From Corynebacterium timonense (GTDB lineage Bacteria > Actinomycetota > Actinomycetes > Mycobacteriales > Mycobacteriaceae): a stretch of DNA of 64,000 nucleotides. Below the pieces are notes generated by a model. The model did not search any database, was not told where the DNA came from, and saw nothing but the letters and a program-made list of their open reading frames with translations. The stretch lies in contig NZ_LT629765.1 in NCBI RefSeq assembly GCF_900105305.1, positions 496,001-560,000 on the forward strand, written 5' to 3'. This document shows, piece after piece, positions 36,972-45,101 of the stretch (positions within the stretch are counted from its first letter, which is position 1; each line of letters begins with the position of its first letter). The translations under genes and the position numbers were made by a program.

Positions 36972-38255
36972 TTACGAGAGCCCGGCGATAAGCTGCGGAA
37001 CGTAGCCGTACAGCCCGGACCCGAACCACCAGGCGCCGACGAGGACGGCGCCGATGGCGGCGGCCGAGACGAACAAGAAGGCAGCGAGGACGAACCCGGA
37101 GCGGTTGCTCACGGGTTTCGGCGGCCGCGGGGTTTCTGGCGCCGACGGGACCTGCGGCGCGCGCGCACCCGACGGGCCAGCCTGGGCCGGGGGCGTTTGC
37201 ACGGCGGGGGAGTCGGGGACAGCCGGGGTGACGCGCGTGGAGGCGGCCGCGGGAGAGGCGGGGGAGGTATCCGGCGCGGCCGGCGTCTGGGCGGGGAAGA
37301 GGCGCTGCTCGTAGGTGCGGGTGGCAGGGTCCCGGTTGAGCGCGGTCAGTGACGTCGGGTGCGCCGCCGCGCGGTTCGCCGCGGAGTTCGTGGGGGCAGG
37401 CACGAGGTAGCGCGGGAGGTTCAGCTCGGTGGCGACGTCGTCGAGGGCGGCGAGGAATTCGCCGGCGTCGAGGAAGCGCTCGCGCGGGTTGCGGGCGGTG
37501 GCGGTGGCCACGAGCTCGTCGAAAAGCATGGGGACGCCCTGGATCCGTGTGGAGGGTGCGGGAACGTCGCTGTGAAGCCGCGCGTAGGCGTGCGCTAGCG
37601 GGGTGTCGCCCGAGAAGGGAGTGGTGCCGGTGAGCAGCTCGAACAGGACGACCCCCGCCGAGTACACGTCGGAGGCCTGCGTGATCGGGCTTCCGTCGAC
37701 CTGCTCGGGCGACAAGTAGGAGACCGTGCCGACGATCTGGTCGGTGGAGTGGGTGGAGTCCGCGGCGGCGCGGACGAGGCCGAAGTCCGCGAGCTTCACG
37801 GCGTGGTCGTTGTTGATGAGGATGTTGTCCGGCTTGATGTCGCGGTGCACCATCCCCTTGATGTGGGCGGCGGCGAGCCCGGTCAGCATCTCGCGCATCA
37901 CAGCGGCCGCGGCGTGGGGCGGCATGGGGCCGCGCTCGGCGAGGAGCTCGCGCAGCGTGCCGCCGGTGATGAGCTCCATGATGAGAAAGACCTGGCCCGC
38001 GTCGTCTCCCGAGGAGTAGTCGTAGACGGTGACGAGGTTGGGGTGGGTCAGCTGCGCCATAGCCTCGGCCTCGCGGCGGAAGCGGTCGCGAAAGACGCGG
38101 TCGCCGACGTAGCGTTCGTCCATGACCTTGGCCGCGACATCGCGGTTGAGGCGGGTGTCCACGCAGCGGTAGACGGTGGACATTCCACCGCGGGCGATCG
38201 GCCTGTCGATGGCGTAGCGGTCATCCAGGAGGTCTCCGACTCTGAGCGTGGTCAT
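36972..38255 (-). CDS. pknL: Serine/threonine protein kinase PknL without PASTA domains
   Basis: The 427-residue protein has a Hanks-type kinase domain (about 1-275): glycine loop ARGGMSTVYR, catalytic Lys in VAAKVMD, HRDIKPDNILI and the DFG-equivalent LADFGLVRAA with activation-loop threonines. A Pro/Ala/Thr-rich juxtamembrane linker (about 290-380) leads to one membrane helix near the C-terminus (GFVLAAFLFVSAAAIGAVLV), and only about 15 residues follow. There are therefore no PASTA repeats, as in M. tuberculosis PknL; I recall the C. glutamicum protein being longer with PASTA repeats. It is divergent from an Rv2175c-like gene, whose mycobacterial homologue is a PknL substrate. CATACT lies seven bases before the ATG. 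Confidence 0.93.
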   Translation of the reverse strand: MTTLRVGDLLDDRYAIDRPIARGGMSTVYRCVDTRLNRDVAAKVMDERYVGDRVFRDRFRREAEAMAQLTHPNLVTVYDYSSGDDAGQVFLIMELITGGTLRELLAERGPMPPHAAAAVMREMLTGLAAAHIKGMVHRDIKPDNILINNDHAVKLADFGLVRAAADSTHSTDQIVGTVSYLSPEQVDGSPITQASDVYSAGVVLFELLTGTTPFSGDTPLAHAYARLHSDVPAPSTRIQGVPMLFDELVATATARNPRERFLDAGEFLAALDDVATELNLPRYLVPAPTNSAANRAAAHPTSLTALNRDPATRTYEQRLFPAQTPAAPDTSPASPAAASTRVTPAVPDSPAVQTPPAQAGPSGARAPQVPSAPETPRPPKPVSNRSGFVLAAFLFVSAAAIGAVLVGAWWFGSGLYGYVPQLIAGLS

Positions 38256-38262
38256 GGGGTCC

Positions 38263-38305
38263 AGTATGGTCGAGGCCCAGACGCGCTTGCCAACGTGGGT
38301 ACGAT
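38263..38305. promoter_or_regulatory. Back-to-back leaderless promoters of pknL and the Rv2175c-like gene
   Basis: Minus strand: CATACT (38263-38268) is seven bases from the pknL ATG. Plus strand: TACGAT (38300-38305) is six bases from the GTG at 38312. Only 56 bases separate the two start codons, so the two promoters must share their upstream DNA. Confidence 0.65.
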
Positions 38306-38311
38306 GGCAGT

Positions 38312-38701
38312 GTGAGTTACGCAGATTCTTCCGCGTCCTCGGTCGGCCCCGGCCTCGACGCTTTGCTTGCCGACGAACCCCTACTGTCGCTTCCCGAGGT
38401 CGCCGACTACCTCGGCGTGCCGGTCACGCGCATCCACGACCTCGTGGGAGCCCACAAGCTGCTCATGTACCGCCGCGACGGCGTCAAGTACGTCCCCCGG
38501 ATCCTGCTTGGCGAGGGCGGCGAGACGTCGAAGTTTGTCTCGGGCGCCATCACGGTGCTTCACGACGGCGGCTACGACGACGAGGAGATCCTTGCCTACC
38601 TCTTTACCGAGGACGAGTCACTTCCGGGCCGCCCGATTGACGCTCTCCACGGGCACGGGGCCCGCGAGGTGATTCGCCGGGCCCAGGCGATGGCCTTCTA
38701 A
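38312..38701 (+). CDS. Rv2175c-like DNA-binding protein
   Basis: The 129-residue protein resembles the mycobacterial winged helix-turn-helix protein Rv2175c. The HTH is near residues 28-55 (LLSLPEVADYLGVPVTRIHD), and the C-terminal half (GYDDEEILAYLFTEDESLPG) is the family domain. The N-terminal SYADSSASSVG could hold phosphorylation sites for PknL, as a threonine in the Rv2175c leader does; here serines predominate. It starts at GTG 38312 from a leaderless promoter. Its last 98 bases overlap the 3' end of mptA on the opposite strand. Confidence 0.85.
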   Translation: MSYADSSASSVGPGLDALLADEPLLSLPEVADYLGVPVTRIHDLVGAHKLLMYRRDGVKYVPRILLGEGGETSKFVSGAITVLHDGGYDDEEILAYLFTEDESLPGRPIDALHGHGAREVIRRAQAMAF

Positions 38702-40139
38702 CGCCGCCGCGCCGGGCCGGGTAGATCCACTCGGCTGCCAGCCAGCTGGCCACCGCCGCGAGGAGAAGGAACCACGCCTCGTACAGGCGGTGGTTGCCGT
38801 CGCCGGTAAACGCCAGCCCCACGAACACGGAGCCGGCAACCAGGACCTTTTTCACCACAACTGGGGGGTGGCATGTCCCGGCCGTGGCCAGCACGGAGGC
38901 GTAGTACCAGGGCAGGGTCACCGAGTTGGTGACAAAGGCGACCGCGTAGGCGGCGGTCGTCCCCATGATGGCGCGGCGATTCGTTCCCGCGCCGCGAGGC
39001 CGGAAGACCACCCAGGTGGCGACGAGACCGATCAGCATCAGCACCGTTGCGACGCTGCGTGTGTGGGCAAGAACGGTGTTGTAGGCGATGTTGTCGTCGA
39101 AAAGCCGGAGGAAGGGCGTGACGAGGTCGGCCACCAGGGTCGGGCCGGCGAGGGGGTTGACCACCTTGGAATTGCCGGAAATTTCCGCCAGCCACCCCCA
39201 CGACGCCCCCGTGAGCACGGTGACAAGGTTCACCACGAAGCCCGAGAGCACGACCGACCACGCCCCGACGGCGACGAAGATCCCCATTTTCGCCCACGAC
39301 CCGTGGTCCGGCTTACGATAGCGGTGGTACATCATCCACACGACGAAGGGCAGCGCGATCGCGGCCGTCGCCTTGAGCGAGACAGCGAGAGCGATGAGCG
39401 CGATGCCGGGGGTGAAGTAGCGGGCTCCGAGGCAGAGGGAGAGGCCCAGGCAGACTAGGCCGACCATGACGGCTTCGTTGTGCATGCCGCCGAGCATGTG
39501 CAGCAGCATGAGGGGGTTGGCCACGCCCAGCCACACGGCGAGGGCGGGGTTGCCGCCGATCCGTGACGCGATACGCGGCACCGAGTACGCAATCAGGGCG
39601 AACCCCGCGACGCTTACCAGCTTGTAGGCGACGAGGCCGGCGCTGACATTGTCGCCAACCACTGTCGTGATGAGCGTGCCAATACCCAGGTGCAGCGGCC
39701 CGTAGGGCGTGGTGGTGTTGCGCCAATCGTGGGAAACCTCGAGCAGGAGGGGGCCGGGGTTGACGGCGGCGCCTTCGGTGTACGGGTCGAAGCCGTCGCG
39801 AAGCATGGCGCCCTGCATGAGGTAGGAGTAGACGTCCCGGGAGAGGATGGGTGCGCAGAACACAAGGGGCGCCGACCATGCAAGGACGGCGCGGCGCACC
39901 ACACCCATGTGTGCGCGGCCGTGCGTGAGTTCGCGGCCGAGGACAACCCACGCGGCGATGAGTAGAATGATCCCGCCCGTGAGCGCGATGTCGAAGAGAG
40001 CGCGGCCGTGCCCGAACGTCAGGTGCCCGAGGCCGAGCTCGCGCATCACCCCGCCGTGGTTGCGCGTCGCGCCCGCCCCGTAGGAGCCGAGCGCGATGAG
40101 CGCCGCGGCGGCGGTGCCAAGCAGAAGCGTTCTACGCAC
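38604..40139 (-). CDS. mptA: Alpha-(1->6)-mannopyranosyltransferase MptA (GT-C)
   Basis: The 511-residue polytopic membrane protein uses polyprenyl-phosphate-mannose to extend the lipomannan backbone on the outer membrane face. It has about 12 hydrophobic helices and the GT-C loop motif SRDVYSYLMQGAML after the second or third helix. I chose GTG 40139 (begins VRRTLLLGTAAAAL), which overlaps the idsA stop by eight bases. The C-terminal 35 residues (GGVRRPSPGPGESPRGPRAR onward) lie antisense to the neighbouring gene and look non-conserved. Placement beside idsA fits its need for polyprenyl carriers. Confidence 0.9.
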   Translation of the reverse strand: MRRTLLLGTAAAALIALGSYGAGATRNHGGVMRELGLGHLTFGHGRALFDIALTGGIILLIAAWVVLGRELTHGRAHMGVVRRAVLAWSAPLVFCAPILSRDVYSYLMQGAMLRDGFDPYTEGAAVNPGPLLLEVSHDWRNTTTPYGPLHLGIGTLITTVVGDNVSAGLVAYKLVSVAGFALIAYSVPRIASRIGGNPALAVWLGVANPLMLLHMLGGMHNEAVMVGLVCLGLSLCLGARYFTPGIALIALAVSLKATAAIALPFVVWMMYHRYRKPDHGSWAKMGIFVAVGAWSVVLSGFVVNLVTVLTGASWGWLAEISGNSKVVNPLAGPTLVADLVTPFLRLFDDNIAYNTVLAHTRSVATVLMLIGLVATWVVFRPRGAGTNRRAIMGTTAAYAVAFVTNSVTLPWYYASVLATAGTCHPPVVVKKVLVAGSVFVGLAFTGDGNHRLYEAWFLLLAAVASWLAAEWIYPARRGGVRRPSPGPGESPRGPRARGERQSGGPEVTRPR

Positions 40140-41241
40140 GACGGGAGGTGGACTTGATCGCCAGCTCGCGCAGAGTCTCGGCCACAGGGCCGTCGAGCCC
40201 CGCCTGCTCGAGGTGGGCCAGGCCCGAGGATGTGAGCTCCGCAATGCGCTTCTCGACGCCCTCCACCGCGCCACTCCTGCGAATAATGACGGCCAGGCGG
40301 TCGAGCTCCTCGGGGTCCGTGGCGCAGCCCACGCCAGCGCGCAGCTCGGCGGCGGAGGCGGGGTCAGAGCGGTCCAGCGCTTCGAGGGCGAGGGAGAGAA
40401 GGACCGTGCGCTTGCCCTCGCGCAGGTCGTCGCCGGCGGGCTTGCCGGTGACGGCGGAGTCGCCAAAGACGCCGAGGAGGTCGTCGCGAAGCTGGAAGGC
40501 GATACCGATGTCGCGGCCGTAGCCGCGGAATGCTGCGACGGTGGAGGCGGGCGCCGCTGCGATCGCCGCGCCGAGGTGGAGCGGGCGTTCGATCGTGTAG
40601 GCGGCCGTTTTGAACCGGTTGACCCTGTTCGCGAGCTCGATGGACTCGTCGCCTGTGGCTTCGAGGGAGATGTCGAGCAGCTGGCCGCCGAGGACCTCGG
40701 TGCGCATGCCCCGCCACGGGTCCTGCGCGCGGGCGAGTGCGTCTGCGCTGACGCCGGAGTCGCGCCACATGTCGTCGGCCCAGACGAGAGCCAAGTCGCC
40801 CGCGAGGATGGCGACGTTGCGGCCGAACTCCGCGGAGTCGCCTGTCATGTTGCGTGTGCGGTGCTCGGCCTCGACCGCCCGGTGGACGGTGGGTCGGCCC
40901 CGACGGGTGTCGGACGCGTCGATGATGTCGTCGTGGATGAGTGCGCACGCCTGGATGAGCTCCAGCGCACTCACTGCGCGCACAACGTGGCGCGGGTCCT
41001 CCCCGCTGCGCTCATGCCCGCCGCCGCCGACGAAGCCGGCCCAACCGTACAGCGGGCGGATGCGCTTGCCGCCTCCGAGCACGAAATCGCTCAGGTGCAG
41101 CGCCGCCTTCACTACCGGCTCACCGATCTCGTCCGCCTCCACGAGGCGGCGTTCGAAGAAAGCGCGCAGCTCCTGCTCGACCGCCCCCGGGACATCCGCG
41201 AGAGGCAGGCCGGAATCGGACGGGGTGGAGGAAGTGCTCAC
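40132..41241 (-). CDS. idsA: Polyprenyl (geranylgeranyl-type) diphosphate synthase
   Basis: The 369-residue trans-prenyltransferase condenses isopentenyl diphosphate with an allylic diphosphate. It has the first aspartate-rich motif in LIHDDIIDASDTRRG and the second in FQLRDDLLGVFGD. GGKRIRPLYG provides the diphosphate-binding Lys/Arg. Product length cannot be fixed by eye; the corynebacterial homologue IdsA makes GGPP. GTG 41241 has GGAG five bases upstream. It overlaps mptA by eight bases, suggesting one transcript. Confidence 0.93.
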   Translation of the reverse strand: MSTSSTPSDSGLPLADVPGAVEQELRAFFERRLVEADEIGEPVVKAALHLSDFVLGGGKRIRPLYGWAGFVGGGGHERSGEDPRHVVRAVSALELIQACALIHDDIIDASDTRRGRPTVHRAVEAEHRTRNMTGDSAEFGRNVAILAGDLALVWADDMWRDSGVSADALARAQDPWRGMRTEVLGGQLLDISLEATGDESIELANRVNRFKTAAYTIERPLHLGAAIAAAPASTVAAFRGYGRDIGIAFQLRDDLLGVFGDSAVTGKPAGDDLREGKRTVLLSLALEALDRSDPASAAELRAGVGCATDPEELDRLAVIIRRSGAVEGVEKRIAELTSSGLAHLEQAGLDGPVAETLRELAIKSTSRRA

Positions 41242-41289
41242 CGTGGCTCCTTACATGAGTCGGGGCGCGTACGCGTCACGCCTCACAGG

Positions 41290-41868
41290 TTACCCTGCGG
41301 GGCGGAGGGGGAGTCTGCGGCCTAGGACAGCGAAGGGGCGGGAGTCGCCCGCGTACATGAGATTGCGCACAACATCGACGAAGCCGAGCTTGCGGTAGAG
41401 GCCGAAAGCGGCGTTGCGCTCCTGCGGAACCTCGGGTGTGGACAGGAGCGCCCACGCGGAGGGCACGTCTCGGACGAGCTCGCACACGAGCCTGCTGCCG
41501 AGCCCGCGGCCTTGGTGGGCGGCCTCGACGTGCACTTCGGCCACCTCGAAGTAGTCGTCGAGCATCGCTGAGGCCTGAGAGGTCAGGGCGCCGGCTTGTT
41601 TGAGCCCGCGGATGAGTTGTTGGTCCCACCACCGCCCACGGGCCCCGGTGAAGCCGTAGGCCACCCCGACGACGCGCTCTGGCTCGGCGCTCTCGTCGAT
41701 GGCGATGACGGCCGTGAACCCGGGGTAGGTGATTTCACCGCGCCACACGTCGATGCGCTGGCGGCGGATGGCAGGGGAGTAACCCATGGCTGCGATATAG
41801 ATGTCCACCAGCGTGGGGGCCAGCAGTGCGAATTCGTGGCCGGCAAGCTGGCGGATGGAATAGCTCAT
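41290..41868 (-). CDS. GNAT-family N-acetyltransferase
   Basis: The 192-residue protein has a GNAT acetyl-CoA site, VEAAHQGRGLGSRLVCEL, preceded by the strand YFEVAEVHV and followed by LLSTPEVPQERNAAFGLYRKLGF. The N-terminus reads SYSIRQLAGHEFALLAPTLV, typical for the family, so I prefer ATG 41868 to ATG 41919 or the TTG at 41931, which overlaps a LexA box. The substrate is unknown. It lies 48 bases upstream of idsA on the same strand and is divergent from the HEPN gene; the intervening LexA boxes may control both. Confidence 0.82.
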   Translation of the reverse strand: MSYSIRQLAGHEFALLAPTLVDIYIAAMGYSPAIRRQRIDVWRGEITYPGFTAVIAIDESAEPERVVGVAYGFTGARGRWWDQQLIRGLKQAGALTSQASAMLDDYFEVAEVHVEAAHQGRGLGSRLVCELVRDVPSAWALLSTPEVPQERNAAFGLYRKLGFVDVVRNLMYAGDSRPFAVLGRRLPLRPAG

Positions 41869-41923
41869 GAACCCATCGAACCACGTCCGCTCGCGCGTTG
41901 TGAGTGTTTCCCCGAACATTTGC

Positions 41924-41939
41924 TCGAACAAGTGTTCGT
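41924..41939. promoter_or_regulatory. LexA (SOS) box, primary
   Basis: TCGAACAAGTGTTCGT contains a perfect CGAAC-N4-GTTCG palindrome, the Gram-positive/actinobacterial LexA consensus. It lies between divergent GNAT and HEPN genes, 56 bases from the GNAT ATG and 97 bases from the HEPN ATG. Confidence 0.85.
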
Positions 41940-41955
41940 ACCCGCTGGGGCCATG

Positions 41956-41971
41956 TCGAACACGAGTTTTA
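41956..41971. promoter_or_regulatory. LexA (SOS) box, secondary, imperfect
   Basis: GTCGAACACGAGTTTT has a perfect left arm CGAAC and a 3/5 right arm (GTTTT) with correct N4 spacing. It is 32 bases (about three helical turns) from the primary box, on the HEPN side, and overlaps the candidate -10 (TTTAAT) of that gene. Confidence 0.55.
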
Positions 41972-42035
41972 ATGTGGGCTCACCGCTTGAATTCGGCGGA
42001 CGGGCAGGTAGTGGGACAAGGAAACGGAGGAGCTC

Positions 42036-42449
42036 ATGAGTAGCATCATCTCGGCAACAACGCGGTCGAGGGCGGCCACGAGCGATCGCTTCTTCGCCGC
42101 CGCGGATGAGCTTCTTCTGCGGGCGCGGGAGGAGGAGGCGCGTGGGGCCGACGACCTCGCTCTCGAGTACAGCTACCGGGCCGCCCTGCGCGTCGCAGGT
42201 GCGGTCTGCGCCGAGTCGCCAGTGCTGCGCCGGCGCAAGCGGCTGCCCAGCAGTGCCTGGGAAAAACTCGCTCTGACCGGAGAGTTCGGAGAAGCCTGGG
42301 CGCGGCGCTTTTCGGCGTTTTCCTCCCTGCGTGCTCGGGTGGCGTCCGGGATCGCGGACGCCCCGCCATCGGACGTTGTGCGCGGGTTCATGGACGCGGT
42401 GGAAGAATTCTTCGCGGCGGCGCAGCCTGGCTCAACGCTCGTTGCGTAG
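42036..42449 (+). CDS. SAV_6107-family HEPN-domain protein
   Basis: The 137-residue, mostly helical protein matches the SAV_6107 HEPN family of Actinobacteria: EYSYRAALRVAGAVCAESP, LPSSAWEKLAL and the terminal FMDAVEEFF helices. The charged RRRKR stretch lies where HEPN proteins have the RX4-6H active-site region, but I see no clear RX4-6H motif, so RNase activity is doubtful. The ATG has a strong GGAGGAG three bases upstream. Two LexA boxes precede it, so DNA-damage induction is likely. In C. glutamicum I recall a LexA-regulated gene of unknown function at this position. Confidence 0.8.
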   Translation: MSSIISATTRSRAATSDRFFAAADELLLRAREEEARGADDLALEYSYRAALRVAGAVCAESPVLRRRKRLPSSAWEKLALTGEFGEAWARRFSAFSSLRARVASGIADAPPSDVVRGFMDAVEEFFAAAQPGSTLVA

Positions 42450-42538
42450 CCGCGCCCGCGCGGGGAACATTCGGTGAGTCTCGGGCGTTGAAGAAGTAGT
42501 CTGGGAAGTAATCACCATTGAGAGCAGGAGAGTAAAGA

Positions 42539-42922
42539 ATGTCTCTTTCGGAGCAGGAACAGCGCGCGTTGCAAGAGATTGAGCGTTCCCTCCTTGCCGA
42601 GGATCCCTCGTTTGCCACCAAGATGCCCGACGTTGGCTCGTCCTCCGTCGGTGGCGGCACGGGCAGGCTTACAATGCGCAGCGTCGCTATCATCGTCCTC
42701 GGGCTTGTTCTGCTCATCGGTGGTGTGGCGCTGGCGACCGTGAGCATGTGGCTGATCGCCCTTAGTGTGGTTGGCTTTATTGTCATGCTCCTCGGCGGGA
42801 TTATGGCCCTGCGTGCCCCGGCGCAGGGGCTCGCGGAACGGGCGGGGGCACAGAAATCCAAGAAATCCTCCCCGCGCGTGACCTCCATGGAGGAAAACTT
42901 CCGCCGCCGCTTCGAGTCCTAA
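42539..42922 (+). CDS. DUF3040 membrane protein
   Basis: The 127-residue protein has the DUF3040 start LSEQEQRALQEIERSLLAEDPSF and two adjacent membrane helices (about residues 46-67 and 70-92), then a basic cytoplasmic tail. Function is unknown; the family is common directly upstream of the actinobacterial mraZ cluster. A strong terminator follows, so it is not part of the mraZ transcript. Confidence 0.88.
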   Translation: MSLSEQEQRALQEIERSLLAEDPSFATKMPDVGSSSVGGGTGRLTMRSVAIIVLGLVLLIGGVALATVSMWLIALSVVGFIVMLLGGIMALRAPAQGLAERAGAQKSKKSSPRVTSMEENFRRRFES

Positions 42923-42939
42923 CGCCGAACCGCCTGCTG

Positions 42940-42966
42940 CGCAGCCCGAATGGGCTGCGTTTTTTT
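42940..42966 (+). terminator. Terminator of the DUF3040 gene
   Basis: CGCAGCCC (42940-42947) and GGGCTGCG (42952-42959) form a perfect eight-base-pair stem with loop GAAT, followed by TTTTTTT. It isolates the dcw cluster from upstream transcription. Confidence 0.93.
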
Positions 42967-43290
42967 ATGCCCGCACCCTGCCCGATCTGGGGCGGCGCCT
43001 CGTCTCCCACTTTGCCCCACCCCCGCGCCCCACTGCGCCCCCCGGCGACTCCTCGCGGCGGCTTCCGGTGAGGGGAGGGGCCCTGCGGGAAGGGGGAAGA
43101 GCTTCAAGGTATCCGAAACCGCTGTTCAAGTGCGATGGGGTGGTGCGTGCTGATTCTGCTGGGGAAAGGATTCGTGAGTCTCGCTGCGGGGGGACTGCTG
43201 CCGTTCGGGAAAGTGCCCCACCTTATTTATGGCTGTGACCTGCGGCGTTTCTGGCATCTATGAGAAATAACGTGTCAGGTGTGGCCAATG

Positions 43291-43315
43291 TGGGGGAGAG
43301 TGGGTTAAAGTGGGG
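43291..43315 (+). promoter_or_regulatory. MraZ operator (three TGGGN boxes)
   Basis: TGGGG-gagag-TGGGT-taaag-TGGGG has three TGGGN boxes with exact 10-base period, the known MraZ binding pattern, 103 bases before mraZ. It implies autoregulation of the dcw operon by MraZ. The gene-free region 42923-43417 otherwise holds the DUF3040 terminator, a G/C-rich tract of CCCCA runs (43005-43035), and an A+T-richer stretch (43225-43290) likely to contain the promoter. Confidence 0.88.
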
Positions 43316-43417
43316 TATAGCGGCGAGCGAGGTGGCATTCTGACGACGTGTCACAGCGTTTCGGCGCCGGAAAATTGAACAACCGAAGTCGGTGAGTGGA
43401 AGGAAGGTGGGCTCCGG

Positions 43418-43855
43418 ATGTTTCTGGGAACCTACACTCCCAAGCTCGACGACAAGGGGCGCCTGACACTGCCCGCCAAGTTCCGCGAGGAGCTGGCGGA
43501 CGGGTTGATGGTGACAAAGGGGCAGGACCACTCGCTCGCGGTGTACCCGCGCGAGGAGTTCGCGGCTCGCGCCCGCAAGGCCGCAGCCGTGTCCCGAACG
43601 AACCCCAAGGCGCGCGCCTTCATCCGCAACCTGGCTGCCAGCGCGGATGAGCAAACGCTTGACGGGTCCGGCCGCATCACGTTGTCCCCGGCGCACCGCG
43701 AGTACGCGCACCTGAGCAAGGAGTGCGTAGTCATCGGTTCGGTCGATTTTCTCGAAATCTGGGACGCCGAGTCCTGGAACACATATCAGGAAGAGACGGA
43801 GGCCGCGTTCGCGGCCGCTGACGACGACGACGACATTCTCTCCGGTCTGCTCTAG
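43418..43855 (+). CDS. mraZ: Transcriptional regulator MraZ
   Basis: The 145-residue protein has two SpoVT/AbrB-like repeats: [20 protein letters not shown] at the N-terminus and the second with [16 protein letters not shown] at about residues 80-100. It forms ring oligomers that bind TGGGN repeats and represses the dcw operon. ATG 43418 follows GGAAGG. The acidic tail DDDDD is unusual but not disruptive. A 205-base gap with no recognised gene separates it from rsmH. Confidence 0.96.
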   Translation: MFLGTYTPKLDDKGRLTLPAKFREELADGLMVTKGQDHSLAVYPREEFAARARKAAAVSRTNPKARAFIRNLAASADEQTLDGSGRITLSPAHREYAHLSKECVVIGSVDFLEIWDAESWNTYQEETEAAFAAADDDDDILSGLL

Positions 43856-44060
43856 GGCTGACTACCCACGGAGCGGGCGGCTGACTACTGACGGAGAGCG
43901 TGTACGGACTCTGTCCGGGGCGAGAAGCGTTCTGGTGTACTTCCCCGACATCAGAACAGCCGCTCCGGGCAGGGCTCTATGCGCTCCCCCGGCCACGCGC
44001 TGGTGATAAGGACAACGCAATTGAAACGGTGACGGACGCAAGGCGGAGGGAGTGGATGAC

Positions 44061-45101
44061 ATGACCGGACCGGACAGCAACGGCGCACAGCCCGCCGACA
44101 TGGACTACGACATCGACTCCAACCGCGGCCACGTTCCCGTCATGCGCGATCGCATGGCGCACCTGCTGGAGCCGGCGGTCACGGCGTTCGGTCCTCGTGC
44201 CGTGATTGTTGACGGAACTCTTGGCGCCGGCGGGCACACCGAGCACTTTCTCACCGTCTTTCCCGACGCGCGGGTGATCGGGGTCGACCGGGACCCGGAC
44301 GCCCTGCGTGAAGCGGGGGACAGACTCGCCCGGTTCGGCGAGCGCTTCGTTGCGGTCCACGCCCGCTTCGACGAGATCGGGCGCATTATCAAATCCGCGG
44401 AGGGGCCCGCCTTCGACGCCGCGCGCGAGCACGGGGTCGCGGGGGCACTCTTCGACCTTGGTGTCTCCTCGATGCAGCTAGACCGAGAGGACCGTGGCTT
44501 CGCCTACCGCGCCGACGCGCCCCTGGACATGCGCATGGACCCGACGCAGGGGCAGACCGCGGCCGACGTGCTCAACACCTACAGCCACGGCGAGCTCGCG
44601 CGGGTGCTCAAGACGTACGGCGACGAGCGTTTCGCCGGCAAGATCTCCGCGGCGGTTTTGCGGGAACGCGACAAAGAACCTTTCGAGCGCAGCGGTCGGC
44701 TCGTCGACCTGCTCTACGAGACGATCCCGGCGGCGACCCGCCGCACGGGCGGCCACCCTGCCAAGCGCACCTTCCAAGCTCTGCGCGTTGAAGTCAACCG
44801 GGAGCTCGAGGCAGTCGAGAACGTCATCCCCGTGATCGCCGAGCTGCTCGGGCCCGGCGGGCGGGCGGTGTTCATGAGCTACCAGTCGCTGGAAGACAAG
44901 CTCGTGAAATCCGCGTTCGCCCAGTTGACCACGTCCACGACCCCACCGGGCTTGCCCGTCGATTTGCCGGGCACCGAGGCGCGGTTCACCGCGATCACCC
45001 ACGGCGCCGAGAAGGCCTCCGAAGCGGAGATTGCCCGGAACCCGCGGGCTGCGTCGGTGCGCGTGCGGGGCGTCGAAAAGCGTGCGGAGGCAGAGCAATG
45101 A
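44061..45101 (+). CDS. rsmH: 16S rRNA (cytosine-1402-N4)-methyltransferase
   Basis: The 346-residue SAM-dependent methyltransferase modifies C1402 in the ribosomal P site. SAM-binding blocks are [26 protein letters not shown] and [13 protein letters not shown], and PLDMRMD plus [19 protein letters not shown] complete the family set. I prefer ATG 44061, which has GGAGG 11 bases upstream; GTG 44052 would have only two bases of spacing. The stop overlaps the ftsL start as ATGA. Confidence 0.95.
   Translation: MTGPDSNGAQPADMDYDIDSNRGHVPVMRDRMAHLLEPAVTAFGPRAVIVDGTLGAGGHTEHFLTVFPDARVIGVDRDPDALREAGDRLARFGERFVAVHARFDEIGRIIKSAEGPAFDAAREHGVAGALFDLGVSSMQLDREDRGFAYRADAPLDMRMDPTQGQTAADVLNTYSHGELARVLKTYGDERFAGKISAAVLRERDKEPFERSGRLVDLLYETIPAATRRTGGHPAKRTFQALRVEVNRELEAVENVIPVIAELLGPGGRAVFMSYQSLEDKLVKSAFAQLTTSTTPPGLPVDLPGTEARFTAITHGAEKASEAEIARNPRAASVRVRGVEKRAEAEQ

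Noticed and set aside
41290..42449. GNAT-HEPN pair as a classical toxin-antitoxin operon
   Set aside because: The genes are divergent rather than co-transcribed, there is no DUF1778-type antitoxin, and the HEPN protein lacks a clear RX4-6H motif.
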